Shown here in pieces: positions 17,625 through 26,366 of a DNA stretch of 64,000 nt. This DNA comes from Planctomycetota bacterium (GTDB lineage Bacteria; Planctomycetota; UBA1135; GCA-002686595), in assembly GCA_023150475.1 (NCBI GenBank), contig JAKLKU010000007.1, positions 186,001 to 250,000 of the forward strand, read 5' to 3'. The position numbers were made by a program, and so were the translations under genes. The notes beneath the pieces are model-generated. The model made no database searches, was not told the DNA's origin, and was given only the letters and a program-made list of their open reading frames with translations. How positions within the stretch are numbered: position 1 is the first letter of the stretch; each line of letters starts with the position of its first letter.

Positions 17625-17983
17625 GCGACCGTCGCATCACTCTGGTCACGTTCGGTTTCAAGTACGGCCTGCCGAACACGAACTACTACTTCGACGTCAG
17701 CTTCGTGAAGAACCCGGCGCGTGATTCGCGCTGGAGCCTCTTCAGCGAGCCGAACGACGAGATGCGCCGCTTCGTGCTCGAACAACCGAGCGCGCAAGCG
17801 TTCCTCGAGCGCGTCGTGCCGTTGCTCAAGACGCTGGTCGCCTGCGACGACGACGTGCGCGTCGGCTTCGGCTGCAACTCCGGCCGCCACCGTTCGATCA
17901 TCCTCGCGAGCGAAGTCGAGCGCCGACTCTCCGAGGAAGGCTTCGACGTGCGCCTCGTGCACCGCGAGGAGGTCTACAAGTGA
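17621..17983 (+). CDS. Free-standing RapZ C-terminal domain protein
   Basis: A 120-residue protein corresponding only to the C-terminal half of RapZ, the regulator of amino-sugar synthesis in enterobacteria. It shows VTFGFKYGLPN at the start, FDVSFVKNP, and GFGCNSGRHRSI near residues 82-93, matching the family's GCTGGKHRSV signature. The N-terminal P-loop kinase domain is missing, and the upstream gene does not encode it. In E. coli the C-terminal domain binds glucosamine-6-phosphate and RNA, so a sensor role for sugar supply is a reasonable guess. Start is TTG at 17621, overlapping the previous stop (TTGA); its own stop overlaps the next GTG start (GTGA). Confidence 0.8.
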   Translation: MSDRRITLVTFGFKYGLPNTNYYFDVSFVKNPARDSRWSLFSEPNDEMRRFVLEQPSAQAFLERVVPLLKTLVACDDDVRVGFGCNSGRHRSIILASEVERRLSEEGFDVRLVHREEVYK

Positions 17984-19848
17984 AGCTCGCGATCCTGCTC
18001 GTCTCGCGCAACCGCCCCGACCTCGTGCAAGCGATGGTCGCGCAGCTCGAGAACCTGGTGACGATCCCGTACGACCTCTTCGTCGTCGAGTGCGGCACCG
18101 ATCTCGACAAGCTCACGCCGCACACGTCCGCTTGGTACCCCGATCCCGATTTCCGCGGCAAGGCGTACGGGCACAACGTCGCGCTCCAGATGGCCAAGCT
18201 CCACGGGCGCTACGACTACTACTGGGTGTTGATGAACGACCTCGTCTTCGCCGCGGGCTCCGACCCGGCGAAGGCGCTGATCGAGACGCTCGAACGCGAG
18301 AGCCGCATGGCGATCCTCTCGCCGACCAACAAGGACGGCGGCTATCCGGGCGCGGCGCCGGTGAAGGGCGGCACGTGGCGCGCGGTCACGACGTGCGACT
18401 ACCTCGGTTTCATGATGAAGGGCGCCGCGCTCGAGGAGTGCGGCTTCCTGAATCCCGCGTTCCAGTACTGCTGGGGCGCGATCCACGAGCTCGCGTACAA
18501 GCTCACCACGCGAGGTTGGTTCGTCGCGTACTCCGACGAAGTCAGCTACGGCCACCTCGGCGGCACGACGTACGGCGCGAAAGGCACCAACACGATCTCG
18601 CGCGACGAGTATCAGCGTCGGGCGAAGCGCTTCGCGTACGACTACATGCGCGAGCACTACGGCGCCGGCTGGGCCGAGACGTTCTGGAACGCCGCGGCGC
18701 CGTTCGGCGCGACGGTCGACACGTTCGCCGAGCACGAGCAGTATTGGGCGAGCGGCTTCACGCCCGACGAACTCGCCGCGCGCGGGCACTCGGGCGCGAG
18801 CGGCGGCGCGGGCAAGGTCCTGGTCCCGAGGCCGGCGAAGACGCTGCTGCCGCCGGAAGCTCCGGGGCTCGTGCGCGTGCACTTGGGCTGCGGGCCCGAG
18901 AAGCGCCAAGGCTGGATCAACGTCGACACGCAGGCGTCGTTCCAGCCCGACGTCGTGTCGAGCGTCGTCGCGCTGCCGATGTTCCCCGACGCGTCGGTCG
19001 ACGTGATCGAAGCGAATCACCTCTTCGAGCACCTGACGTTGCACGAAGCGCACCGTGCGCTGCGCGAGTGGGCGCGGATCCTCAAACCGGGCGGCGAGCT
19101 CTTCCTCGAGTTGCCGGATCTCGACGCGTGCATCCGCATCCTCGGCCGTCACCAGGACGAGCACGGCTACGACGTCGGCTTGATGGGCATCTACGGCTGG
19201 CCGGTGTCGATCGAGCGCGAAGGCGTGCCGCAACTCCACAAGTGGGGTTGGACGAAGACGAGCCTCGCCGAAGCGTTGCGCGACGCCGGTTTCGCGGGCG
19301 TCGACTTCGGACCGATCACGCAGACGTGGCGCGTCGCGGCGAAGGTCGGCCGCGACTTCCGGGTCAAAGCGACGCGCCGGCTCGCGACTCAGCGTTCGGA
19401 GCTGCCGCGCGGCAAGTCGTCCGAGGCGGTCGGCGCGAACCAACGGTTGCAGCTCTTCGCGTGGCCCGATTGGCGCGATCCGCGCGAGCTCGAGCGGCTT
19501 TTCGCCGCGTTCGGCGCCGCGATCGCGCGCACGCCGAACGCGCGCTTCGTGCTGCGCTTCGACGAAGCGTTCGACGGCGACCGCGACGGCGCGTTGACGA
19601 CGCTTTCCGCCGCGCACGCCCGCACGCTCGGCGAGCACACCGGCATCGACGTCCTGTTCCTCGAAGGCGCGCTCGAACGCGAGGACTGGGAGCGCCTCGG
19701 CCGGACGATGACGGCGGTCGCGCGCCTCGGTTCGTCCTCGCGCGAGCCACGCCAAGCCGCGTGCCTCGCGCTGGGTCTGCCACTGGTCGACGACGCCGCG
19801 GCGCTGACGCGGCTCGACGCGGCGCCGGTCAAGGCGACGGCGAGTTAG
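17980..19848 (+). CDS. Glycosyltransferase-methyltransferase fusion with a shared C-terminal domain
   Basis: 622 residues in three parts. Residues 1 to about 270 resemble a GT-A glycosyltransferase (LAILLVSRNRPDLV, YWVLMNDLVF as the acidic metal site, DYLGFMMKGAALEECGFLNP). Residues about 295-480 are a class I SAM methyltransferase (VHLGCGPEKRQGWINVD, HLFEHLTLHEAHRALREWAR, LKPGGELFLELPD). Residues about 490-605 form a domain (LQLFAWPDWRDPRELERLF) repeated at the end of the next protein and not recognised by me. GTG start at 17980 overlaps the RapZ-like stop. The fusion suggests a sugar is added and then methylated in glycan assembly. Confidence 0.78.
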   Translation: MKLAILLVSRNRPDLVQAMVAQLENLVTIPYDLFVVECGTDLDKLTPHTSAWYPDPDFRGKAYGHNVALQMAKLHGRYDYYWVLMNDLVFAAGSDPAKALIETLERESRMAILSPTNKDGGYPGAAPVKGGTWRAVTTCDYLGFMMKGAALEECGFLNPAFQYCWGAIHELAYKLTTRGWFVAYSDEVSYGHLGGTTYGAKGTNTISRDEYQRRAKRFAYDYMREHYGAGWAETFWNAAAPFGATVDTFAEHEQYWASGFTPDELAARGHSGASGGAGKVLVPRPAKTLLPPEAPGLVRVHLGCGPEKRQGWINVDTQASFQPDVVSSVVALPMFPDASVDVIEANHLFEHLTLHEAHRALREWARILKPGGELFLELPDLDACIRILGRHQDEHGYDVGLMGIYGWPVSIEREGVPQLHKWGWTKTSLAEALRDAGFAGVDFGPITQTWRVAAKVGRDFRVKATRRLATQRSELPRGKSSEAVGANQRLQLFAWPDWRDPRELERLFAAFGAAIARTPNARFVLRFDEAFDGDRDGALTTLSAAHARTLGEHTGIDVLFLEGALEREDWERLGRTMTAVARLGSSSREPRQAACLALGLPLVDDAAALTRLDAAPVKATAS

Positions 19849-19877
19849 ACGCCGCGTCGCGCGGCAGCGGAGACGAC

Positions 19878-22130
19878 ATGAACGACCTCGTGATCCTCGG
19901 TTCGGGCCGCAGCGGCACCAGCATGCTCGCAGGCCTCTTCGCGCACGCCGGTTGGTACGTCGGCGACGATCCGTATCCCGGCCGCGAGGCGAACCCGAAA
20001 GGGTTCTTCGAAGCGCGCGACGTCAACGGCATCAACGAAGAGCTGATCGCGTCGGTCGAAGCGCGCGGCACCGATCTCGGCGCGTGGCAACGTTGGCTCG
20101 CGGTGTTGCCGAGCTCGGTCGAGTTCCGTCCGAGGCCCGAACTCGTCGCGCGCATCGAGCGATTGGTCGCGCGTCGGCCATTCTGCTTCAAGGACCCGCG
20201 TTTCACGTGGACGCTGCCGGCGTGGGGCAAGGCGCTCGACGGCGCGAAACGGCTCGTCGTCTTCCGCGAACCGGCGGCGACGGCGGCGAGCATCGTCAAG
20301 GAGTGCCGCACGGCGGACTACTTGACCAAGCTCACGTTCCCCGAAACGCGCGCGCTGCGGCTCTGGACCGCGACGTACCGCCGGCTGCTCGAGCTCTCAC
20401 GCGACGGCGGCGAGTGGCTCTTCGTGCACTACGACCAGATCCTCTCGGGCGCGGCGTTCGACGCGCTCGAAGGCCTGGCAGGCGCCGAGATCGCGCGCGA
20501 CTTCCCCGAGCGTGGTCTCAAACGCTCGCGCGCGGCGTCGCCGGTCTCCGCGGAGGCGGCGGAGCTCTACCGCGAGCTCTGCGCTCGCGCCGGCGCGGCG
20601 CACGAGCCGCAACCGGTCCTCGAACCCGAGCGCACGGCGGTCGCCGTCGGCGAGTCGTTCGCGGCGCCCGAACTCTCGGTGATCCTGTGCACGTACAACC
20701 GCCGCGAAGTGCTCGACGAGGCGCTCGCGGCGTGGGAAGCGCAGACCGCGCCGCGTGGTTCGTTCGAGCTCGTGATCGTCGACGACGGCTCGAACGACGG
20801 CACGGCGAAGCTCCTCGCGGAGCGTTCGTACTCGGTGCCGACCGAACTCGTCCGCCGGCCGAACGGCGGCCTCGCGGCGGCGCGCAACTCCGGCATCGCG
20901 AAGGCGCGCGGCAAGCGACTCTTGCTGGTCAACGACGACACGATCGCGTTCCCGAACCTCGTCGAGGAACACTTGCGCGCCTGGCGCGAGCAGGGCGACG
21001 ACGCACTCAGCGTGCTCGGCACGTTCGAGCAGCCGCCGCGCGCGCTCGACAACGCGCTGATGCGCCATCTCGAGCATTCGAACGAAGTCTTCTGCTACGG
21101 CAGGATGCACACGGGCGCGTTCTACGGGTGGAACCGCTTCTGGACGTGCAACGTCAGCGTCTCCGCGGAACTCGTGCGCCGCGCCGGCGGCTTCGACGAG
21201 AGCTTCCGTCGTTACGGTTGCGAGGACACCGACCTCGGCGTGCGGCTCGAAGCGCTCGGAGCGCGCGTCTACTTCCACGGCGGCGCGCGCGCGTGGCACC
21301 GGCACGTGCTCGACTTCGATGCGCTCGCGAAACGCAATCGCACGGTCGCGCAGGCGTGGGTGTCGCTCTTCGCGAAACACCCGAAGCTGATGCACGATGC
21401 GGATTGGGCGTGGGTGAAGCCGCTCTCGCTCGCGCAGTGCGAACGCCACGCGGACGAACGCCGTCCGGAGCTCGTCGCGCGCGAGCGCGCGGCCCGCGAG
21501 CTCTCCAAGATCGACGTCGGCGCGTTCGACCGACGCCTCCCCGAACACGCCGCGACGGAACGCGCGATCCGCGAGCGCCTAGCGGAGCACCTGCGCGAGC
21601 TCAACACGCTCTGGTGGCGCCAAGGTTTCGCCGCGGGCCTCGCCGAAGTCGGCGTCGCATCGTTCGCCGCGCTGTTGCCGCCGGAACCCTGGCCGCTGTC
21701 GACGGCCGCGACCACGCGGATCGTCGCGTGGCCGAACTGGACCTCGCCGGACCTCGAGCGTCTGTTCGCCGAGTTCGGCGCGACGTTCGCCGGGCGCAAC
21801 GACGTGTGCCTCGTCCTCCGGCACGATGCTCGGTTCGATCCTCCCGCGGACATCGCACGCGCCGAGCTCGCCCACGCGTACTCCGCGCGATTCCCGGGCG
21901 GCGACGCACTCGACGTGCTCCTCCTCGAGGAGCCTCTCGAAGCGTCGGATGCCGCGCGCGTCGGGCGTTCGGTCGACGCGGCGCTGGTGCTGCCGTCGGC
22001 CGCCGAGGCCCCGCGGCGCGCCTGGCTGCTCGCGCTCGGCGCGGAGCTCGTCTCCGAGGGCCGCGCGCTCGAACGCATCGTTCGAAGCACGGCTTCGGCG
22101 AGCCACGAGAAAGCGCTCGCCAACGCCTGA
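19878..22130 (+). CDS. Sulfotransferase-GT2 glycosyltransferase fusion
   Basis: 750 residues. The N-terminal 240 residues are a sulfotransferase domain with the PAPS-binding loop LGSGRSGTSMLAGL (residues 7-20) and KDPRFTWTLPAW plus VVFREPAATAASI further on. Residues about 255-500 are a GT2 domain (LSVILCTYNRREVLDEALA, LVIVDDGSNDGT, LLLVNDDTI, FWTCNVSVSAELVRRAGGFD). The last 120 residues (TRIVAWPNWTSPDLERLF onward) match the C-terminal domain of the preceding protein. GGAG lies about 10 nt before the ATG. It ends the five-gene glycan operon and implies a sulfated surface polysaccharide; order of the two reactions cannot be told. Confidence 0.82.
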   Translation: MNDLVILGSGRSGTSMLAGLFAHAGWYVGDDPYPGREANPKGFFEARDVNGINEELIASVEARGTDLGAWQRWLAVLPSSVEFRPRPELVARIERLVARRPFCFKDPRFTWTLPAWGKALDGAKRLVVFREPAATAASIVKECRTADYLTKLTFPETRALRLWTATYRRLLELSRDGGEWLFVHYDQILSGAAFDALEGLAGAEIARDFPERGLKRSRAASPVSAEAAELYRELCARAGAAHEPQPVLEPERTAVAVGESFAAPELSVILCTYNRREVLDEALAAWEAQTAPRGSFELVIVDDGSNDGTAKLLAERSYSVPTELVRRPNGGLAAARNSGIAKARGKRLLLVNDDTIAFPNLVEEHLRAWREQGDDALSVLGTFEQPPRALDNALMRHLEHSNEVFCYGRMHTGAFYGWNRFWTCNVSVSAELVRRAGGFDESFRRYGCEDTDLGVRLEALGARVYFHGGARAWHRHVLDFDALAKRNRTVAQAWVSLFAKHPKLMHDADWAWVKPLSLAQCERHADERRPELVARERAARELSKIDVGAFDRRLPEHAATERAIRERLAEHLRELNTLWWRQGFAAGLAEVGVASFAALLPPEPWPLSTAATTRIVAWPNWTSPDLERLFAEFGATFAGRNDVCLVLRHDARFDPPADIARAELAHAYSARFPGGDALDVLLLEEPLEASDAARVGRSVDAALVLPSAAEAPRRAWLLALGAELVSEGRALERIVRSTASASHEKALANA

Positions 22131-22154
22131 GCGGCCTGGCATCCTCCGCGCCGC

Positions 22155-23294
22155 ATGACCGGCGCGCGATCGACCTACTTCGTGACGTGTGGGCGTGGCC
22201 TCGAGCCGCTGCTGCACGCGGAGTGCAAGGAGCTCGCGTTCGCGAAGCTCGAACGCCAGGTCGGCGGCGTGCGTTTCGAAGGCACTCTCGCCGACGCGTG
22301 GCGCGCGAACCTCTGGCTGCGCACGGCGATCCGCGTGTTGCTGCGGCTCGTGCGGTTCGAAGCGCTCGACGGCGATCAGCTCTACGTCCGCGCCGGCGAA
22401 GTCGACTGGACGCAGTGGTTCACGCCGGGTTCGACGTTCGTCGTCGACGCGCAGACCAACCAATCCGCGCTCGACCACTCGCAGTTCGTCGCGCAACGCG
22501 TCAAGGACGCGATCGTCGATCAACTGCGTGCGAAGACCGGCGAACGTCCGTCGGTCGACAAGGAAGCGCCCGACGTCGTCGTGCACGTGCACCTCTTCAA
22601 GGATCGTTGCACGTTGTCGGTCGACACGTCGGGCTCGTCGCTCCACAAGCGTGGCTGGCGGCGCTTCCAAGGTCGCGCTCCGCTCGCGGAGACGACAGCG
22701 GCCGCGATCGTGCTGCTCTCGGGCTGGGATCGCCGCGCGCCGCTCGTCGATCCGTTCTGCGGGTCCGGCACCTTGCTCGTCGAAGCCGCGTTGCTCGCGT
22801 CGCGGCACGCGCCCGGGCTCTTCCGCGAGAGCTTCGGTTTCGAGCGCTTCCCCGGTCACGACGCCGCGGCGTGGCACCGCATGCGCGACGCGGCGCGCGA
22901 GCTTTCGAGCTTCCCGAAGAAGCTGAAGCTCGTCGGCGTCGAACGCGACGCCGCGACGCTCGCCGGCGCGCGCGAGAACCTCGCCGCGGCGGGGCTCACG
23001 GAGCACGTCGAACTCGTCGAAGGCCGCGCCGACGACTACGAGTTCAAGCGCGGTTGGAACGCGTGGATCGTCACCAATCCGCCGTACGGCGAACGGGTCG
23101 GTGATCCGCGCGACGTCGAGCGGACGTTGCGCGCGTTCGGCGCGCGGCTCGCGGAGCGCTGCAGCGGCTACGGCATCGCGATGCTGGGCGACGACCGCAA
23201 GCTCTTCGAGTTCGCGCGTCTGCCGAAAGGCGAAGAGCACGCCGTCGACAACGGCGGCATCGAGTGCCGCCTGCGCGTCGCGCGGCTCGCGTGA
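22155..23294 (+). CDS. THUMP-domain RNA guanine-N2 methyltransferase (RlmL N-terminal type)
   Basis: A 379-residue SAM-dependent RNA methyltransferase. The N-terminal 160 residues are a ferredoxin-like plus THUMP RNA-binding region (TYFVTCGRGLEPLLHAECK). The methyltransferase core shows LVDPFCGSGTLLVEA near residue 200 and the catalytic NPPYGER near 308, the signature of N2-guanine methylation as in the N-terminal half of 23S rRNA methyltransferase RlmL. The RlmK half of the E. coli fusion is absent, the usual form outside gamma-proteobacteria. The start lies 24 nt after the sulfotransferase gene. The target is probably 23S rRNA, but a tRNA target (Trm14-like) is not excluded. Confidence 0.85.
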   Translation: MTGARSTYFVTCGRGLEPLLHAECKELAFAKLERQVGGVRFEGTLADAWRANLWLRTAIRVLLRLVRFEALDGDQLYVRAGEVDWTQWFTPGSTFVVDAQTNQSALDHSQFVAQRVKDAIVDQLRAKTGERPSVDKEAPDVVVHVHLFKDRCTLSVDTSGSSLHKRGWRRFQGRAPLAETTAAAIVLLSGWDRRAPLVDPFCGSGTLLVEAALLASRHAPGLFRESFGFERFPGHDAAAWHRMRDAARELSSFPKKLKLVGVERDAATLAGARENLAAAGLTEHVELVEGRADDYEFKRGWNAWIVTNPPYGERVGDPRDVERTLRAFGARLAERCSGYGIAMLGDDRKLFEFARLPKGEEHAVDNGGIECRLRVARLA

Positions 23295-23385
23295 CCGGCG
23301 CGTATCTCGCGTGAACCGCGAGCGCGGCGCGCCGCCATTGCTCCGCACTCACGTGCAGAGCGAGCGAGCGCGCATCGGCCCCGGT

Positions 23386-23913
23386 TCAGTGATGATGCTC
23401 GTGTCCGTGGTGGCCGTGGCCGCCATGACCATCGGGCCCGTGCGGATGTCCGTGCGCGAGCTCTTCCGCGCTCGCTGCGCGCAGCGCGTGGATCTCGACG
23501 TCGAAGTAGAGCGTGACGCCCGCGAGCGGGTGGTTCAGGTCGATCACGACGCGCTCGCCTTCGACCGCGGAGACCCAGACTTGCACCGGCTCACCGTCGG
23601 GGCCGTCGGCGAAGAACGCCATGCCCGGTTGGAGGTCGAGCCCCGGCGGGAACGAGTTCTTCGGCACACGTTGGATGCCGCGTTCGTCGCGCGCGCCGTA
23701 GCCGTCCTCGGGTGCGACGACGACGTGGAACTTCTCGCCGAGCTTCTTGCCGGCGAGCGCGGTCTCGAGGCCCGGCACGATGTTGCCGGCGCCGTGCAGG
23801 TACTCGAGCGCATCGCCGCCCGACGACGAATCGAGCGTCTCGCCCGCATCGTTCTTCAAGGTGTAGTGGATCGCGACGACGACTCCGTCGGCGACGGTGG
23901 TGGGGGCGCTCAT
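23386..23913 (-). CDS. slyD: SlyD-like FKBP peptidyl-prolyl isomerase with His-rich tail
   Basis: A 175-residue SlyD-type prolyl isomerase and chaperone. The FKBP fold contains VAIHYTLKNDAGETLDSS, YLHGAGNIVPGLETAL and the insert-in-flap domain between about residues 75 and 125, ending with DLNHPLAG, which is characteristic of SlyD. From residue 153 the tail is H-G-H-P-H-G-P-D-G-H-G-G-H-G-H-H-G-H-E-H-H-H, a metal-binding tail like that used for nickel delivery in E. coli. GAGGA lies about 11 nt before the ATG. It is the last gene of a minus-strand cluster with two folding-related genes. Cytoplasmic: no signal peptide is seen. Confidence 0.92.
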   Translation of the reverse strand: MSAPTTVADGVVVAIHYTLKNDAGETLDSSSGGDALEYLHGAGNIVPGLETALAGKKLGEKFHVVVAPEDGYGARDERGIQRVPKNSFPPGLDLQPGMAFFADGPDGEPVQVWVSAVEGERVVIDLNHPLAGVTLYFDVEIHALRAASAEELAHGHPHGPDGHGGHGHHGHEHHH

Positions 23914-23998
23914 CGTGGGAGAATTCCTCGGAGGAAGTGGGTGGGAAAAGCGTAGGGGCTCGTTCGCGCGCGCCGCGGCGGAAAGTCGCGAAACCGCC

Positions 23999-24472
23999 TC
24001 AGCCGAGCAGGTTCTGGCAGCACTTCTTGTACTTCTTCCCGCTGCCGCACGGGCACGGATCGTTGCGGCCGACCGCGGCGCCCGGACGTTCGTACGGCTG
24101 CACTTTCCCGCCGGCCGCGGCGTCGAACCGAGCGCGGCTCGCGCGCACGAACGCGCCGAGTCGCGCGCCGTCGGCGAGCCGGCCCTGACGCTCGAGTTCG
24201 GCGAGGTACGCCGCGACGAGCGCCGGGAGTTCGCTCTTCACGTTCGGTTCGAGCTCGAGCTTCGCGACGTCGCGCTCGAGCGCCGCTTGGACGTCCGCTT
24301 CGTCGAGTTCCCCCGGCGCCGAGCCACGCGCGTCGCACGCCGCGACGTGGAAACGTGCGAGCACGAGTCCGGCGAGTTCGCGCGTCCTCGCCGAGAACGC
24401 GCGCACGCCGTCGCCGTGCTCGAAGTCGGCGACCCAGCCTTCGATCGTGTCGCGAACGAAGGGTGCGACCAC
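23999..24472 (-). CDS. SEC-C motif protein
   Basis: A 157-residue protein ending in a SEC-C zinc motif: [19 protein letters not shown], the same metal-binding tail found at the C-terminus of SecA. The first 110 residues are helical and acidic and are not clearly related to a named family; YecA/UPF0149 proteins have a similar layout. It starts 13 nt after the triple-FKBP gene ends and is followed by slyD, so it is probably in the same transcript. The SEC-C tail could bind SecB, ribosomes or ClpXP adaptors, which fits a protein folding or quality-control context; the role is inferred. Confidence 0.75.
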   Translation of the reverse strand: MVAPFVRDTIEGWVADFEHGDGVRAFSARTRELAGLVLARFHVAACDARGSAPGELDEADVQAALERDVAKLELEPNVKSELPALVAAYLAELERQGRLADGARLGAFVRASRARFDAAAGGKVQPYERPGAAVGRNDPCPCGSGKKYKKCCQNLLG

Positions 24473-24485
24473 GGCGACTCGACGC

Positions 24486-25694
24486 CTACTCGACCTCAGT
24501 CACTTCGATGACGAACACGAGCGTCGCGTTCGGTCCGATGTCGGGCGGCATGCCGCGCGCACCGTAGCCGAGCTCGGCCGGCACCGTGAAGCGGTACATC
24601 GCGCCCTTCTTCATCAGGAGCAGGCCTTCGTTCCAGCCCTTGATCACGCCGCCGGGCAGGCGCAGCTTCATGGGCTCGGCGCGTTCGTAGCTCGAGTCGA
24701 ACTTCGTGCCGTCGGTCAGCCAGCCCGCGTAGTGCACGCTGACCGTCTTGCCGTTCGCGCACGGCGCGCCGGTGCCTTCGCGGAGCACTTCGTAGCCGAG
24801 TCCGCTCGCGGTCTTCACGAGCTTGTCCTCGGGCGTCAACGCGAACGGCGGCAACGGCAGCGGCTGCGTCATGCCGACGAGCTCGAGCTCCCAGACGGTG
24901 ATCGAATTCGGCGGGAGGTCCGGACCTTGGTTCTGCGCGCCGAAGCACAGCGCGGGCGGCACTTCGAAGCGATAGCGCGAACCGACGTGCAGCAGCGGCA
25001 CCGCTTCCTTGATGAAGCTCAGGACCGACGGCGTGTTGTCGAGCGTGAAGCGCAGCGGCTGGCCGCCTTGTTCGGTGCACGTCAGCAGCTTGCCCGACGT
25101 GTTCCACAGCGCGTACTTGAGGTCGTAGATCGCCTTCGGGTCGAAGAGCGCGCCGGTGCCCTCGGTCAGCACTTCGTACTTGAGCCCCGAGCCGGTCGTC
25201 TTCGTGACGTCCGGGCGCGCCGGCTTGAACGTCGGTACCGGCATCAGGTCGATCATCTCGATCTCGAAGATCAGCGTCGCTTTCGCCGGGATCTTGGGCG
25301 GGCGGCCGTTCTCGCCGTACGCGAGCTCGTAGGGGATCGTCACTTTGACCTGCGTGCCGACCTCCATCAGTTGGAGCACTTCGTCCCAGCCCTTGATGAC
25401 TTGGCCGACACCGATCACGACCGGGAACGGCTGGTTGCGCGTGCGTGACGAGTCGAACATCGTCCCGTCGGTCAACCAACCGGTGTAGTGCATCGTCGCG
25501 CGGTCGCCGACCTTCGGCTTCAGCTTGCCGGTGCCCTGTTTGAGCACCGAGTACTTGAGCCCCGAGGCCGTCGTGATCACTTCGGTGTCGGCCGGGATCG
25601 TCGGCGTCTGCGTGGCGGGAGTCGCGGGTTGTTGCGCGGCGAGCGGTGCGAACGACAGCGACGCGACGACGAAGAGCGGTGCAAAGAGCGACAT
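24486..25694 (-). CDS. Secreted triple-domain FKBP-type peptidyl-prolyl isomerase
   Basis: A 402-residue exported protein. Residues 1-20 are a signal peptide ([20 protein letters not shown]). Three FKBP-like modules follow. Module 1 (about 45-150) has [34 protein letters not shown] and [11 protein letters not shown]. Module 3 (about 300-400) has [35 protein letters not shown] and [18 protein letters not shown]. Both look catalytically complete. Module 2 (about 155-275) is degenerate: the usual G-W-L-x-D-G-x-x-F-D loop is replaced by [12 protein letters not shown]. The start was chosen at the signal peptide. It heads the cluster with the SEC-C and slyD genes and probably folds periplasmic proteins. 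Confidence 0.88.
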   Translation of the reverse strand: MSLFAPLFVVASLSFAPLAAQQPATPATQTPTIPADTEVITTASGLKYSVLKQGTGKLKPKVGDRATMHYTGWLTDGTMFDSSRTRNQPFPVVIGVGQVIKGWDEVLQLMEVGTQVKVTIPYELAYGENGRPPKIPAKATLIFEIEMIDLMPVPTFKPARPDVTKTTGSGLKYEVLTEGTGALFDPKAIYDLKYALWNTSGKLLTCTEQGGQPLRFTLDNTPSVLSFIKEAVPLLHVGSRYRFEVPPALCFGAQNQGPDLPPNSITVWELELVGMTQPLPLPPFALTPEDKLVKTASGLGYEVLREGTGAPCANGKTVSVHYAGWLTDGTKFDSSYERAEPMKLRLPGGVIKGWNEGLLLMKKGAMYRFTVPAELGYGARGMPPDIGPNATLVFVIEVTEVE

Positions 25695-26094
25695 GCGCGG
25701 GTTCCGTGGGGAAAAGTTGACGCAGAAGTGTAGCGGAAGCGCTCTACGGCCCGAGCGGATCCGCTGCGAGAAAGTTCGAAGCGCGTTCGAGCTCGCGGAG
25801 CACGAGAGAATTGGCGGCAATCGACGTGTTGCCAGGCAGCGTGGGCGAACTATTCGGCGCGGCAGACGTTCGAACCGGAGACCGCGACTTCCCGCGCGAA
25901 CCGGAACCCGTGTGCCGAACCACGGACCTCCAAGAGCTCCTGCCGCAACCCGTGCTTCGACGCGATCGGTTCATGCGCTCCGCGCACGCGATCGCTTCGG
26001 CGCGAACCGGCGGCGAGCTCGACGTGGCCCCGGTTCGGCGCTCGAACGTGACGCTCGCCCACGGACAGAAACATGGAACCTTCTTGGGGAAGCC

Positions 26095-26118
26095 CGGGCT
26101 CGCTGCCAAGCGAGCCCG
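26095..26118 (+). terminator. Terminator-like hairpin with no upstream gene
   Basis: A perfect 10-bp stem (CGGGCTCGCT/AGCGAGCCCG) with loop GCCA is followed within 5 nt by CTCTTTTCT. The T-run is on the plus strand, yet no plus-strand coding gene ends nearby. Confidence 0.5.
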
Positions 26119-26235
26119 CGGCTCTTTTCTGACGGCGCGCCGCGTTCGCCGATCTCGCATCGGCGAACGCGCGCTCGCCCTGCTCGCCGAGGCAGCGGCT
26201 CGTCGCCGACGCTACGGACGCGTCGGGCACGGCCC

Positions 26236-26285
26236 GGGTGAACCGGGTGAACTAGGCGAACTGGGCGAACTGGGCGAACTGGGCG
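26236..26285. repeat. 9-bp tandem repeat, about 5.5 copies
   Basis: Units GGGTGAACC, GGGTGAACT, AGGCGAACT, GGGCGAACT, GGGCGAACT and a partial GGGCG run head to tail in the gap before the Nudix gene. They lie about 70 nt upstream of its -10-like box. I see no coding role. Confidence 0.85.
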
Positions 26286-26353
26286 CGCGCTCCGCGTCGG
26301 CACACGCTCCGCGCGAACGTCGTACGCCGTGCGGGCGTGTTTCGCTTTCGCGC

Positions 26354-26359
26354 TATCCT
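26354..26359 (+). promoter_or_regulatory. -10-like box (TATCCT) of the Nudix gene
   Basis: TATCCT ends 7 nt before the ATG, placing the expected transcription start at or next to the start codon. The same spacing recurs upstream of several other genes in the window, and no ribosome site is present. Confidence 0.45.
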
Positions 26360-26366
26360 CGTCGCG

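Larger units (their letters stand above)
25695..26366. other. 672-bp intergenic region without a convincing gene
   Basis: This gap separates the divergently transcribed FKBP and Nudix genes. No open frame on either strand resembles a known protein, and the composition is less GC-biased than in neighbouring genes. It contains a GGCAA...TTGCC inverted repeat near 25815-25835, a strong plus-strand hairpin followed by CTCTTTTCT (26095-26130), and a 9-bp tandem repeat (26236-26285). The terminator-like hairpin with no plus-strand gene in front of it hints at an unannotated RNA between about 25750 and 26130. I found no RNase P, tmRNA or SRP RNA signature. Confidence 0.4.

Noticed and set aside
25750..26130. 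RNase P RNA, tmRNA or SRP RNA in the intergenic gap
   Set aside because: I looked for GAGGAAAGTCC, a tmRNA tag frame with a GGTTCGAATCC 3' end, and the SRP GGTCAGGTCCGGAAGGAAGCAGCC-type core; none is present.
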